A program made the position numbers and the translations under genes. From VRUE01 sp963728045 (lineage in GTDB: Bacteria; Actinomycetota; Thermoleophilia; Solirubrobacterales; 70-9): 64,000 nucleotides of DNA. The DNA lies in the NCBI GenBank assembly GCA_963728045.1, contig CAVSIE010000002.1, positions 186,001 through 250,000 on the forward strand. Direction: 5' to 3'. Of this stretch, positions 24,744 to 33,217 are shown piece after piece. Each line of letters opens with the position of its first letter. Position 1 is the stretch's first letter. The notes under the pieces were generated by a model. The model worked only from the letters and a program-made list of their open reading frames with translations. It had not been told where the DNA came from and did not search any database.

Positions 24744-26738
24744 ATGGCTGAGCACCGCCTTCCCGAACGCGACCGTCCCTGGGTGATGCGCACCTACGCC
24801 GGTCACTCCGACGCCCGTCGCTCCAACGAGCTCTACCGGCGCAACCTTGCCAAGGGCCAGACCGGCCTCTCGGTTGCCTTCGACCTGCCGACCCAGACGG
24901 GATATGACCCCGACCACGTCCTCGCCCGCGGCGAGGTCGGCAAGGTCGGCGTCTCGATCGCCCACAAGGGCGACATGCACCAGCTGCTCGACGGGATCCC
25001 GCTCGACGAGATGAACACCTCGATGACGATCAACGCGACCGCCGCCTGGCTGCTGGCGCTCTACGTCACGGTCGCCGAGGAGAACGGCGTCGAGCGCGCC
25101 AAGCTCAAGGGCACGACCCAGAACGACATCATCAAGGAGTACCTCTCGCGCGGCACCTACGCCTTCCCGCCCGAGCCCTCGATGCGGTTGATCGCCGACA
25201 TGGTCGCCTTCACCGTCAACGAGGCGCCGAGCTGGAACCCGACCAACATCTGCAGCTACCACCTACAGGAGGCCGGGGCGACACCGGTGCAGGAGATCGC
25301 CTACGCGCTCTCGACCGGGATCGCCGTGCTCGACGAGGTAAAAGCGCGCGGCCAGGTGGCCGAGGCCGACTTCCCCAAGGTATTCGGCCGCATCTCCTTC
25401 TTCGTCAACGCCGGCATCAGGCTGATCGAGGAGATCGCCAAGCTGCGCGCGATGGGCCGGATCTGGAACGAGATCGGCCGCGAGCGCTACGGCGTCAGCG
25501 ACGAGAGGATGCTGCGCTTCCGCTACGGCGTCCAGGTCAACTCGCTAGGTCTGACCGAGGCGCAGCCGGAGAACAACATCCAGCGGATCGTGCTCGAGGC
25601 GCTGGCGGTGACGCTGAGCCGCGACGCCCGCGCCCGCGCCCTCCAGCTCCCCGCCTGGAACGAGGCGATGGGCCTGCCCCGCCCCTGGGACCAACAGTGG
25701 AGCCTGCGGATCCAGCAGGTGCTGGCGAACGAGACCGACCTGCTCGAGTACCCCGACATCTTCGAGGGCTCGAAGGTGATGGACGGCCTGGTCGAGGAGC
25801 TGGCCGAAGGCGCCCGCGCCGAGATGGCCGTGGTCGAGGAGCACGGCGGCGCAGTCGCCGCCGTCCCCTACATGAAGGCCCGCCTGGTCGAGTCCCACCG
25901 CGAGCGGGTGGCGCGCATCGAGAGCGGCGAGCAGAAGGTGGTCGGCCAAAACAGCTTCACCGAGAGTGAGGACTCACCGCTGACCGCCGGCGCCGACGGC
26001 GGCATCCTCACCCCCGACCCCGAGGTCGAGCGCGAACGGGTCGAGGCGCTGGAGACCTGGAAGGCGGAGCGCGACGAGAGAGCGGTGCGAGCGGCGCTGG
26101 AGGAGCTGGCGCGGGTGGCCGCAGCCGACGGCGAGAACGTGATGCCGGCGACGATCGCCGCGGCCAAGGCCGGCGCGACGACCGGCGAGTGGGCAGAAGT
26201 GCTGCGCGAGGCCTTCGGCGCCTACCGGGCGCCCACGGGGGTCGACGGCGCCGGGGCCCCCGCCGACCGCGAGCAACTGACCGAGATCCGCCGCAGCGTC
26301 GACGAAGTCTCCGAGCAGATCGGACACCGGATCAAGATCCTGGTCGGCAAGCCCGGCCTCGACGGACACTCGAACGGCTCCGAGCAGATCGCCCTGCGCG
26401 CCCGCGACGCCGGCATGGAGGTGATCTACCAGGGGATCCGCCTGACCCCGGCCGAGATAGCCGAGTCGGCGCTGCAGGAGGACGTCGACGTGGTCGGCCT
26501 CTCGATCCTCTCCGGGTCGCACCTGGAGCTGATCCCCGAGATCGTGCGAATGCTGCGTGACGAGGGGGTCGACGTCCCCGTCGTGGTCGGCGGCATCATT
26601 CCCGCCGCCGACGCCGAGAGCCTGCGCAAAGGGGGCGTCGCCGGCGTCTACACGCCCAAGGACTTCGACATCAACCGGATCATGAGCGAGATCGTCGGGC
26701 TGGTCGAGCAGCGCGCGAGCGCCGGCGCAGCCGCTTGA
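24744..26738 (+). CDS. ecm: Ethylmalonyl-CoA mutase (adenosylcobalamin-dependent)
   Basis: A 664-residue B12-dependent acyl-CoA mutase with the catalytic barrel (about 15-500) and a C-terminal cobalamin-binding domain (about 525-655). The B12 His loop is KPGLDGHSNGSEQIA; VVGLSILSGSHLELIPEI and VVVGGIIPAADAESL continue the binding fold. Barrel landmarks are GLSVAFDLPTQTGYDPDH, NTSMTINATAAWLLALY and KGTTQNDIIKEY. The single-chain architecture and sequence resemble MeaA/Ecm rather than heterodimeric methylmalonyl-CoA mutase. With Ccr at 9815 it converts ethylmalonyl-CoA to methylsuccinyl-CoA. Its stop overlaps the next gene's TTG. Confidence 0.87.
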   Translation: MAEHRLPERDRPWVMRTYAGHSDARRSNELYRRNLAKGQTGLSVAFDLPTQTGYDPDHVLARGEVGKVGVSIAHKGDMHQLLDGIPLDEMNTSMTINATAAWLLALYVTVAEENGVERAKLKGTTQNDIIKEYLSRGTYAFPPEPSMRLIADMVAFTVNEAPSWNPTNICSYHLQEAGATPVQEIAYALSTGIAVLDEVKARGQVAEADFPKVFGRISFFVNAGIRLIEEIAKLRAMGRIWNEIGRERYGVSDERMLRFRYGVQVNSLGLTEAQPENNIQRIVLEALAVTLSRDARARALQLPAWNEAMGLPRPWDQQWSLRIQQVLANETDLLEYPDIFEGSKVMDGLVEELAEGARAEMAVVEEHGGAVAAVPYMKARLVESHRERVARIESGEQKVVGQNSFTESEDSPLTAGADGGILTPDPEVERERVEALETWKAERDERAVRAALEELARVAAADGENVMPATIAAAKAGATTGEWAEVLREAFGAYRAPTGVDGAGAPADREQLTEIRRSVDEVSEQIGHRIKILVGKPGLDGHSNGSEQIALRARDAGMEVIYQGIRLTPAEIAESALQEDVDVVGLSILSGSHLELIPEIVRMLRDEGVDVPVVVGGIIPAADAESLRKGGVAGVYTPKDFDINRIMSEIVGLVEQRASAGAAA

Positions 26739-27958
26739 GCGGCTCGGCTTCTCCTCCTCCCTCCGAGTGCGACCTGGCGGTCGTCGGCGGTGGCATCGTC
26801 GGCCTCGCGGTCGCGCGAGAGCTGCTCGCGCGGAACCCCGGCGCGAGCCTCTGCCTGCTCGAGGGCGAAGAAGGGCTCGGCCGGCATCAGACGAGCCACT
26901 CGAGCGGCGTCATCCATGCCGGCATCTACTACCAGCCGGGGTCCCTGAAGGCACGCCTCTGCGTAGGCGGCGCGCGCGAGCTCTACGCCTACTGCGACGA
27001 GCGCGGGATCCCCTACAAGCAAAGCGGCAAGCTGATCCTCGCGGTTGAGGAGGCTGAGCTGGAGCGCCTCGACGAGCTCGAGCGGCGCGGTCGCGCCAAC
27101 GAGGTGCCGGACCTACGCCGGCTGAGCGCAGACGAGATCGCGGCGGTCGAGCCGAACGCCCGTGGGGTCGCGGCGCTGCACTCGCCTCGCACCGGGATCG
27201 TCGACTTCGGCGCGGTCGCCGAGGCCTACGCCGACGACATCCGGCGCGGCGGCGGCACCGTCCACCTCGGCGCCGCCGTCACCGGCGCCCGGCCGGGCGC
27301 CGGGCGCCTCGCCCTCACCCACTCGCATGGGACTACCACGACCGGCGCCGCCGTCTTCTGCGCGGGCCTCTGGTCGGACCGGCTCGCGGTCGCCTGCGGC
27401 GCGCCCAAGAGCCCGCGCATCGTCCCCTTCCGCGGTGGCTACCTGGAATTGCCGGCGGCGGCCTCGAGCCTGATCCGCGGCAACGTCTATCCGGTGCCCA
27501 ACCCGGACCTTCCCTTCCTCGGCGCCCACCTGACGCCGACGATGGACGGCCGTGTGCTGATCGGCCCGAGCGCCCTGCTCGCCCCCGCCCGCGACGCCTA
27601 CCGCCTCTCCACCGTGCGCCCGCGCGATCTCGGCCAAACCCTCGCCTGGCCGGGCACGTGGCGGATGGCGGCTCGCAACTGGCGCGCCGGCCTGCTGGAG
27701 ATGCGACACGCCGCCAGCCGCACGGCCTTCGCCGCCGAGGCGATCCGCATGGCCCCCGCCCTGTCCGGCCTCGAGGTCAGGCCTGGCCCGGCGGGCATTC
27801 GCGCTCAAGCGATCGAGAGGGACGGGACCCTCGTCGACGACTTCGTCGTGCATCGCACCGAGCACGCGATCCACGTGCGCAACGCCCCCTCGCCGGCCGC
27901 CACCTCCTCCCTGGCCCTGGCACGTCTGATCGCCGAGGAGCTGGACGCGCGACAATAA
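26735..27958 (+). CDS. lhgO: L-2-hydroxyglutarate oxidase (FAD)
   Basis: A 407-residue FAD-dependent oxidase of the DAAO/LhgO family, oxidising L-2-hydroxyglutarate to 2-oxoglutarate. The dinucleotide fold is CDLAVVGGGIVGLAVAREL (12-30); GRHQTSHSSGVIHAGIYYQPGSLKA is the LhgO signature; FCAGLWSDRLA and IVPFRGGYLEL follow. TTG at 26735 overlaps the mutase stop (TTGA). The position next to ecm may reflect shared transcription rather than a shared pathway. Confidence 0.88.
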   Translation: MSGSASPPPSECDLAVVGGGIVGLAVARELLARNPGASLCLLEGEEGLGRHQTSHSSGVIHAGIYYQPGSLKARLCVGGARELYAYCDERGIPYKQSGKLILAVEEAELERLDELERRGRANEVPDLRRLSADEIAAVEPNARGVAALHSPRTGIVDFGAVAEAYADDIRRGGGTVHLGAAVTGARPGAGRLALTHSHGTTTTGAAVFCAGLWSDRLAVACGAPKSPRIVPFRGGYLELPAAASSLIRGNVYPVPNPDLPFLGAHLTPTMDGRVLIGPSALLAPARDAYRLSTVRPRDLGQTLAWPGTWRMAARNWRAGLLEMRHAASRTAFAAEAIRMAPALSGLEVRPGPAGIRAQAIERDGTLVDDFVVHRTEHAIHVRNAPSPAATSSLALARLIAEELDARQ

Positions 27959-27963
27959 CGGCC

Positions 27964-28530
27964 GTGAGTGAGCTGAACGGGGACCGCTCGGCCTGGCAGC
28001 GCTGCTACCGCTGCTGGTCCCGCAACCTCGAGATCCAGATCCACTACGACGCGATCCGCCGCGTCGACCCGGACACCGGGATCCTGGCCGAGGGGGTCGA
28101 CGAGGTGCAGGAGGCGGTCGTGCAGTGCATGGACTGCATGCACGACCAGCCCCACCTCGGCTTCCAGGACGACCGCGTGGTCCCGATCGAGGACCGCTGG
28201 GAGCGGATGGTCGCCGGCACGCCCTGGGTGGCCTCCTGCACGGTCACGGTCGACCAGGACCGGGTCGAGACCTGCGCCGGCCCGGAAGCGATCGAGTTCC
28301 TCACCTACGGCGCCTTCGGCGACGCCGGCGTGCGCGAGTTCTTCACCCACGTCCGCTTCCACAAGCACGACGAGGAGCGGATCGTCGTCCACATGCTGGT
28401 CGAGCTCTACGCGCGCTCGGCCGAGGAGGCGACGGAGGTGCTCGAAGAGGCCGCCCACGGCCCGCTCGAGATCACCTCGCTGGCGGAGGAGTCCCGCCCA
28501 CCCGCGCACGCCTCAGACGAGGCGCACTGA
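27964..28530 (+). CDS. Conserved protein with two Cys pairs
   Basis: A 188-residue soluble protein starting at GTG 27964 (MSELNGDRSAWQRCYRCWSRNL). CYRCW at about 14-18 and CMDCMH at about 55-60 form two C-x2-C knuckles, which look like one zinc ribbon. The rest (EDRWERMVAGTPWVASCTVTVDQDRVETCAG) is beta-rich. It has no recognised family. It follows lhgO by five bases and probably shares its transcript. The high Glu content of the tail suggests a soluble cytoplasmic protein. A zinc role is inferred from the Cys pairs only. Confidence 0.7.
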   Translation: MSELNGDRSAWQRCYRCWSRNLEIQIHYDAIRRVDPDTGILAEGVDEVQEAVVQCMDCMHDQPHLGFQDDRVVPIEDRWERMVAGTPWVASCTVTVDQDRVETCAGPEAIEFLTYGAFGDAGVREFFTHVRFHKHDEERIVVHMLVELYARSAEEATEVLEEAAHGPLEITSLAEESRPPAHASDEAH

Positions 28531-28632
28531 TCAGAGCAGGTCGCGGCTGTCTTCGTGGTTCGCGGCAGCGCCAAGGGCGAGCGCCAGCAGAAGCGCGCCC
28601 ACAATCAAGGCTCCGATGACGATGAACACCAT
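28531..28632 (-). CDS. 33-residue single-helix membrane peptide
   Basis: A small gene too short for usual gene-callers. ATG at 28632 is preceded by GGGGGAGGAACC, an excellent ribosome site at correct spacing; the product begins MVFIVIGALIVGALLLALAL and ends NHEDSRDLL. One transmembrane helix occupies about residues 2-24, with a short charged cytoplasmic tail. It is convergent with the Cys-pair gene, its stop beginning on the next base. Single-helix microproteins often regulate membrane enzymes or serve as subunits; which one is unknown. Confidence 0.65.
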   Translation of the reverse strand: MVFIVIGALIVGALLLALALGAAANHEDSRDLL

Positions 28633-28710
28633 GGTTCCTCCCCCTTTCGCGGACTATTGCAGATGCCTCGGTGACATCGAGTACAGACTGGGCCTCATAC
28701 ACTTACCCGC

Positions 28711-29481
28711 GTGACTAATCCAAAACGTCGCGCCGTCATCCTCGCTGGCGGCAAGGGATCTCGGCTGGGTCCGTACACGACCGTCCTGCCGAAGCCGCTG
28801 CTGCCGGTAGGGGACCACGCGATCCTCGACGTCGTCGTCCACCAGCTGCGCCATCTCGGCTTCACCGAGCTGACCCTGGCCGTCGGCTACCTGGCCCACC
28901 TGGTGCGGGCGGCGATGGGCGACGGCTCGCGCTGGGGCATCGAGATCGGATATGCGGAAGAGCGCGAGCCGCTCGGCACCGTCGGCCCGCTGGCGGAAAT
29001 CGAGGGCTTGGATGCTCCCTTCATCGTGATGAACGGCGACGTGCTCACCACGCTCGACTTCGCCAAGCTGCTCGACCTGCACGCCGAGTCCGGCAACGTC
29101 CTGACGATCGCCTCGCATCGCCGCGTCGTCAGCACTGACTACGGCGTCCTGCACGTCGGCAACGAAGACGGCCCGACCAAGGCGGTGACGGGATTCGAGG
29201 AGAAGCCCGAGATCCCGTACATCGTCAGCATGGGCGTCTACGCGATGTCCCCCAAGGCCTTGAGCTATATCGAGCCCGGCGCCCGCCTCGACCTGCCCGA
29301 GCTGGTGCTGCGCCTGCTAGCCGCCGGCGAGCCGGTCGGCTCCCACCTCTTCGACGGCTATTGGCTCGACATCGGGCGGCACGACGACTACGAGCGGGCG
29401 ATCTCCGAGTTCGGCAAGCTGAGGTCGGTCTTCATGTACGAGGATGCTGCGGTGGATAACGCGCGAGCTGGCGATGGGTGA
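28711..29481 (+). CDS. NDP-sugar nucleotidyltransferase, copy 1
   Basis: A 256-residue nucleotidyltransferase of the RmlA/GlmU-N family that makes an NDP-sugar from a sugar phosphate. Signature AVILAGGKGSRLGPYTTVLPKPLLPVGD (described by its first motif GGKGSRL and PKPLLPVGD), then VMNGDVLTTLDF with the metal-binding Asp, and GFEEKPEIPYIVSMGVYA. Start is GTG 28711. Its stop overlaps the following aminotransferase by about eight bases, a pair seen in modified-sugar pathways. A paralogue lies at 51758. Base and sugar specificity cannot be read from sequence. Confidence 0.87.
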   Translation: MTNPKRRAVILAGGKGSRLGPYTTVLPKPLLPVGDHAILDVVVHQLRHLGFTELTLAVGYLAHLVRAAMGDGSRWGIEIGYAEEREPLGTVGPLAEIEGLDAPFIVMNGDVLTTLDFAKLLDLHAESGNVLTIASHRRVVSTDYGVLHVGNEDGPTKAVTGFEEKPEIPYIVSMGVYAMSPKALSYIEPGARLDLPELVLRLLAAGEPVGSHLFDGYWLDIGRHDDYERAISEFGKLRSVFMYEDAAVDNARAGDG

Positions 29482-30640
29482 TGGGCGCGAGCGGCTGATC
29501 CCGCTCTTCGACGTCGAGCTCACGGCCGGGGAGATCGAGGCGGCGGCCGACACCCTGCGTTCGGGCTGGCTGACGATGGGGCCGCGCACCGAACAGTTCG
29601 AGCAGGACTTCGCCGCGCACCTCGGTTGCCGCCACGCGGTGGCGGTCTCCAGCTGCACCGCTGCGCTGCACCTCGCCTACCTGGCGGCGGGGGTCGGGCC
29701 GGGCGACGAGGTGATCGTCCCCGCGATCACCTTCGTCGCTACCGCGGCGGCGGTGCGCTACTGCGGCGCCACACCGGTCCTCGCCGACGTGCGCGGCGAT
29801 CACGACCTCAACCTCGACCCCGACGACGTTGCCGCCCGGATCACCCCGAAGACCAAGGCGATCTGCGCCGTCCACTACGCCGGCTTCGCGGCGGACGTCG
29901 CGCGCCTGGGCGAGCTCTGCGACGAGCACGGCCTGGCCCTGATCGAGGATGCCGCACACGCACCCAGCGCGACCGCGCCGGGGAGCGAGCGGAAGCTCGG
30001 CGCCTACGGGCTCGCCGGCTGCTTCAGCTTCTTCTCCAACAAGGTGCTCTCCTGCGGCGAGGGTGGCCTGCTGGCGACCGATGACGACGAGGTGGCAGCA
30101 CTGGCGCGCAGCCGCCGCTCGCACGCGATGACCTCCGGCACCTGGGACCGCCACCGCGGCCATTCCGCCGGCTACGACGTGCTCGACCTCGGCTTCAACT
30201 ACCGCATCGACGAGCCCCGGGCAGCGCTGCTGGCGGCCCGCCTGCCGAGCCTCGAGCAGAACATCGCCGCCCGCCGCGAGCTCGTCCATCGCTACCGCGC
30301 CGAGCTCGCCGGCCTCGACGGCATCTCGGCGCCCTTCGAGGATGGGGAAGTGGAGCGCTCCTCCTGCTACGTGATGCCGACGATGGTCGAAGACCCGGAG
30401 CTGCGCGAGCCGCTGCGAGCGCGAATGCTCGAGCGCGGCGTGCAGACCAGCGTCCTTTATCCGGCGATCCACGAGTTCACCGCCTACACCGCCGGCGAGT
30501 CGCTGCCGCACAGCGAGCGCGTCGCGCGAGCGGAGCTGACCTTGCCGCTCTTCCCCACCCTCACCGAAGCAGATCAGGAGCGGGTGCTGGAGGCCCTACG
30601 AATGGGGCTGTCCGAGCTGCGCGGCACAGTTCCCGCGTGA
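29474..30640 (+). CDS. DegT/DnrJ/EryC1-type sugar aminotransferase
   Basis: About 388 residues, PLP-dependent. Motifs include TMGPRTEQFEQDFAAHLGCRHAVAVSSCTAALHLAYLAAGV, EDAAHAPSA and the lysine loop GCFSFFSNKVLSCGEGG, whose Lys forms the PLP Schiff base. This family makes amino sugars from keto-sugars for surface glycans. ATG at 29474 overlaps the nucleotidyltransferase stop; a GTG-like start at 29444 would add ten residues. It is followed by GTG at 30637, overlapping again. Substrate unknown. Confidence 0.87.
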   Translation: MGDGRERLIPLFDVELTAGEIEAAADTLRSGWLTMGPRTEQFEQDFAAHLGCRHAVAVSSCTAALHLAYLAAGVGPGDEVIVPAITFVATAAAVRYCGATPVLADVRGDHDLNLDPDDVAARITPKTKAICAVHYAGFAADVARLGELCDEHGLALIEDAAHAPSATAPGSERKLGAYGLAGCFSFFSNKVLSCGEGGLLATDDDEVAALARSRRSHAMTSGTWDRHRGHSAGYDVLDLGFNYRIDEPRAALLAARLPSLEQNIAARRELVHRYRAELAGLDGISAPFEDGEVERSSCYVMPTMVEDPELREPLRARMLERGVQTSVLYPAIHEFTAYTAGESLPHSERVARAELTLPLFPTLTEADQERVLEALRMGLSELRGTVPA

Positions 30641-32649
30641 GCGAGTCCCTGCGGCGCCTGATCAGCGCCAACCCCTCGGCGCCACTGCTCGCGGTCGCAA
30701 CCGTCCTCTTCGTCTGGATGGGCGCCGACGAGGGCGGCTTTCACGGCACGACCTTCCTGCCGATGACGCTGGCGCTGCTCGCCCTGCTCGTCGTCGGCCT
30801 GCTGGCACTCCCCGTGCCGCGGCCGTCACGGGCGCAGTGGGCAGCGATCGGGCTGATCGCCGGCTACGCGGCGTGGAGCTACCTCTCGATCACCTGGGCC
30901 GATCAGCAGGGCATGGCCTGGGACGGCGCCAACCGCACCGCGATGTACGCGATCGTCCTGGCCCTCTTCGCGCTCTGGCCGATCCGCGGACCCGTTGCCG
31001 CCGCGATCGCCGCGGTCTACGCCCTCGGCATCGCCGGCCTCGGGGTCGTCGAGCTGCTCCGCGCAGCCGCAACGGACAACCCCATCGCCTTCCTCAACGA
31101 GGGCCGGCTGAGTGAGCCGACCGGCTACGCGAATGCCAACGTGGCGCTGTGGATGACCGCCTTCTGGCCGGCGCTGCTGCTCGCCGGGCGCCGCGAGCTG
31201 CCGGCCTGGCTGCGCGGCCCGTTGTTGGGGTCCGCCGGCCTGCTGGTGGCGCTCGCGATGCTGGGCCAGAGCCGCGGATGGGTGGTGATCATGCCGGCGA
31301 TGGTGCTGCTGGCGATTGTGCTGATCCCAGGCCGCGGCCGGACGATCGCCGCCCTCGCCCTAGTCGGGGTGGCGATCGCCGTGATCTCCCATCCCCTGCT
31401 CGAGGTGTTCCGGCAGTTCGACGCCGACACGGTGGGGTCGCAGGGCATGGACGAGGCGGCGCGGGCAACCCTGGTCGCCTTCGTCCTGCTGACCTTCGCG
31501 GGCGTAGCCTGGGCCCTGGTCGATCGGGCGCCGGTGATCGGCTCCACGCAGCGGCGGCGACTCGGCGCCGCGGTGGTGGTGGGCTTCGCCGTGACCTGTC
31601 TCGCCGGCCTGGCCGCCTTCTCGGTCGTGCGTGGAAATCCCGTCAGCGAGACCGCGGACGCCTGGAACGAATTCAAGGACGGCACTGCCGATTCGTCGTC
31701 CGGCAGCGCGCGGCTGGGAACGATCGGCGGGAGCTACCGCTACGACTACTGGCGGGTCGCCTGGGACAGCTTCGAGGAGAGCCCGCTGATTGGGGTCGGA
31801 GCCGACAACTTCGGGCGCGAATACCTGCTCCACGGCGAAAGCGGGCAGACGCCTGCCTATCCGCACAGCGTCGAGATGCGGGCCCTCGCCCAGACCGGGC
31901 TGATCGGCGTACTGCTGCTGCTCGGGGGAATCGTCGCGGCTCTCGTCGCGGCAGCTCGCCCGATCTGCCGCATGGACGGCATCGCCCCGGTCGCCGCGGG
32001 CGCCGGCGTCGTCGTCTTCGCCTACTTCATCGCGCACGGCTCGCTCGATTGGTTCTGGGAGTTTCCGGCGCTCGGAGCGCCGGCCTTCGCGCTGCTCGGC
32101 ATGGCGACTGCGATCTCCAGCCGCTCCGACTCACCCGTCGAGCCGTTGCCGAATCCCGCCTGGCGCCGTGCCGCGATTGCCGGCGGCGCCGTCTTCACGC
32201 TGGCGCTTGCGGTGAGCCTGACCATGCCCTGGCTGGCCGAGCGCGAGCTGCGATCGGCAAGGGAGCTCGCCGGCGAGGATCCGGCCGCCGCGCTGGTCAA
32301 GCTCGACCGCGCCGCGGAGCTCAACCCACTCTCGCCGCTGCCCGATAAGACGGCGGCGGTGATCGAACGTCAGCTGGGCGACCTGCCGGGCGCCGAACAG
32401 CGTTTCCGCGAGACGCTCGAGGTCGACCCCGGCGACCCCTTTGTCTACCTGCAGCTGGCGACGATCGCCTCCGCGACCGGGCGGGACAGGGAGGCGACGG
32501 CGAACATCCGCCGCGCCCGAGAGCTCAACCCCCTCGACGCGGTCGCCAGGCAGGTGCAGCGGCGGCTTGAGGCGGGCCGACGGGTGACCCCGGCCGAAGT
32601 CGACGAGTTGATCCTGAGCGACGTCGAGGAACGCATCGGGCCGGACTAA
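30637..32649 (+). CDS. O-antigen ligase/polymerase-like membrane protein with C-terminal TPR
   Basis: A 670-residue protein with about 12 membrane helices (residues 15-500) of the WaaL/Wzy family, followed by a cytoplasmic or external TPR-like region (residues about 555-650): NPLSPLPDKTAAVIERQLGDLPGAEQRFRETLEVDPGDPFVYLQLATIASATGRDREATANIRRARELNPLD as landmarks at its beginning and end. The large periplasmic loop includes ADNFGREYLLHGE and PHSVEMRALAQTGLIGV, the Wzy_C pattern. Such proteins polymerise or ligate polysaccharide. TPR-fused forms are seen in Gram-positive bacteria; its exact reaction is unknown. Confidence 0.82.
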   Translation: MSESLRRLISANPSAPLLAVATVLFVWMGADEGGFHGTTFLPMTLALLALLVVGLLALPVPRPSRAQWAAIGLIAGYAAWSYLSITWADQQGMAWDGANRTAMYAIVLALFALWPIRGPVAAAIAAVYALGIAGLGVVELLRAAATDNPIAFLNEGRLSEPTGYANANVALWMTAFWPALLLAGRRELPAWLRGPLLGSAGLLVALAMLGQSRGWVVIMPAMVLLAIVLIPGRGRTIAALALVGVAIAVISHPLLEVFRQFDADTVGSQGMDEAARATLVAFVLLTFAGVAWALVDRAPVIGSTQRRRLGAAVVVGFAVTCLAGLAAFSVVRGNPVSETADAWNEFKDGTADSSSGSARLGTIGGSYRYDYWRVAWDSFEESPLIGVGADNFGREYLLHGESGQTPAYPHSVEMRALAQTGLIGVLLLLGGIVAALVAAARPICRMDGIAPVAAGAGVVVFAYFIAHGSLDWFWEFPALGAPAFALLGMATAISSRSDSPVEPLPNPAWRRAAIAGGAVFTLALAVSLTMPWLAERELRSARELAGEDPAAALVKLDRAAELNPLSPLPDKTAAVIERQLGDLPGAEQRFRETLEVDPGDPFVYLQLATIASATGRDREATANIRRARELNPLDAVARQVQRRLEAGRRVTPAEVDELILSDVEERIGPD

Positions 32650-32702
32650 AGCTTTAGGTGCAAAACCCAACGGATGTACTACAAATAATGTGGGCCGTTC
32701 GT

Positions 32703-32731
32703 TTGCAGATGTCCTGCATGCGTGCTACTTT
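32703..32731 (+). promoter_or_regulatory. Sigma-70-type promoter for the LPFTG gene
   Basis: TTGCAG at 32703-32708 and TACTTT at 32726-32731 have a 17-base spacer and lie about 65 bases ahead of the ATG at 32796, in a gap that is locally AT-richer than its surroundings. Match is moderate; unverified. Confidence 0.4.
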
Positions 32732-32795
32732 CCGGCCAATCGGAAAGCTATTTCCAGCCCCACCTCCCTCAGACGGAAGAGAGACTTCGAACACC

Positions 32796-33122
32796 ATGAA
32801 GACGCTGCAAATCAAGATCGTCGCCCTCGCCGTGCTCGCCATGTTGGCCCTGCCGACTATCGCGCTCGGCGCCTCCAGCAACGAAGGTTACGGCGGTCCT
32901 AACAACGTCGTTTCTGGTGTTCAGACCGATAACGACGAAGGGCCTACGTCGTCCTCGCCGGAAAGCGAAACCGCCGGCGTGCAGACGGTTTCGGATACGG
33001 ACGACTCCGACGTGCTGCCCTTCACCGGCACCGATCTTCTGATCATGGCTGCCAGCGGCGGGTTGCTGCTGATGTTCGGCTTCGGCCTTCGCAGGCTGAC
33101 GCGCCGTCAGATCCAGCCGTAG
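32796..33122 (+). CDS. Sortase substrate with LPFTG anchor
   Basis: A 108-residue secreted protein. The signal peptide (MKTLQIKIVALAVLAMLALPTIALG) precedes an acidic, Ser/Thr-rich region (VSGVQTDNDEGPTSSSPESETAGVQTVSDTDDSD). The C-terminus has the sortase-sorting order: LPFTG at about residues 76-80, a hydrophobic helix (LLIMAASGGLLLMFGFGL) and the charged tail RRLTRR. It would be covalently anchored to the cell wall after cleavage within LPFTG. A sortase gene lies at 52559. The GVQT motif occurs twice. There is a strong terminator after the stop; it is a monocistronic gene. Confidence 0.85.
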   Translation: MKTLQIKIVALAVLAMLALPTIALGASSNEGYGGPNNVVSGVQTDNDEGPTSSSPESETAGVQTVSDTDDSDVLPFTGTDLLIMAASGGLLLMFGFGLRRLTRRQIQP

Positions 33123-33172
33123 CTCGACTTCAGGCCGACCGGTCCCCGCTAGGGACTCGGTCAACGCGTACT

Positions 33173-33209
33173 CTCCGTCCCACTCAGCCATGAGTGGGAC
33201 GGAGCTTTA
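33173..33209 (+). terminator. Strong intrinsic terminator
   Basis: A perfect 14-base stem (33173-33186 with 33191-33204) with loop GCCA is followed by CTTTAA. A smaller imperfect hairpin lies just upstream at 33136-33162. It ends the LPFTG transcript and insulates the glycosyltransferase gene. Confidence 0.85.
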
Positions 33210-33217
33210 ACGAGGCC

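Noticed and set aside
29432..30511. Long minus-strand frame opposite the aminotransferase
   Set aside because: No recognisable motif; the plus-strand aminotransferase has clear PLP and Lys-loop motifs.
32650..32795. Possible riboswitch before the LPFTG gene
   Set aside because: No known aptamer core could be recognised; only a promoter-like pair.
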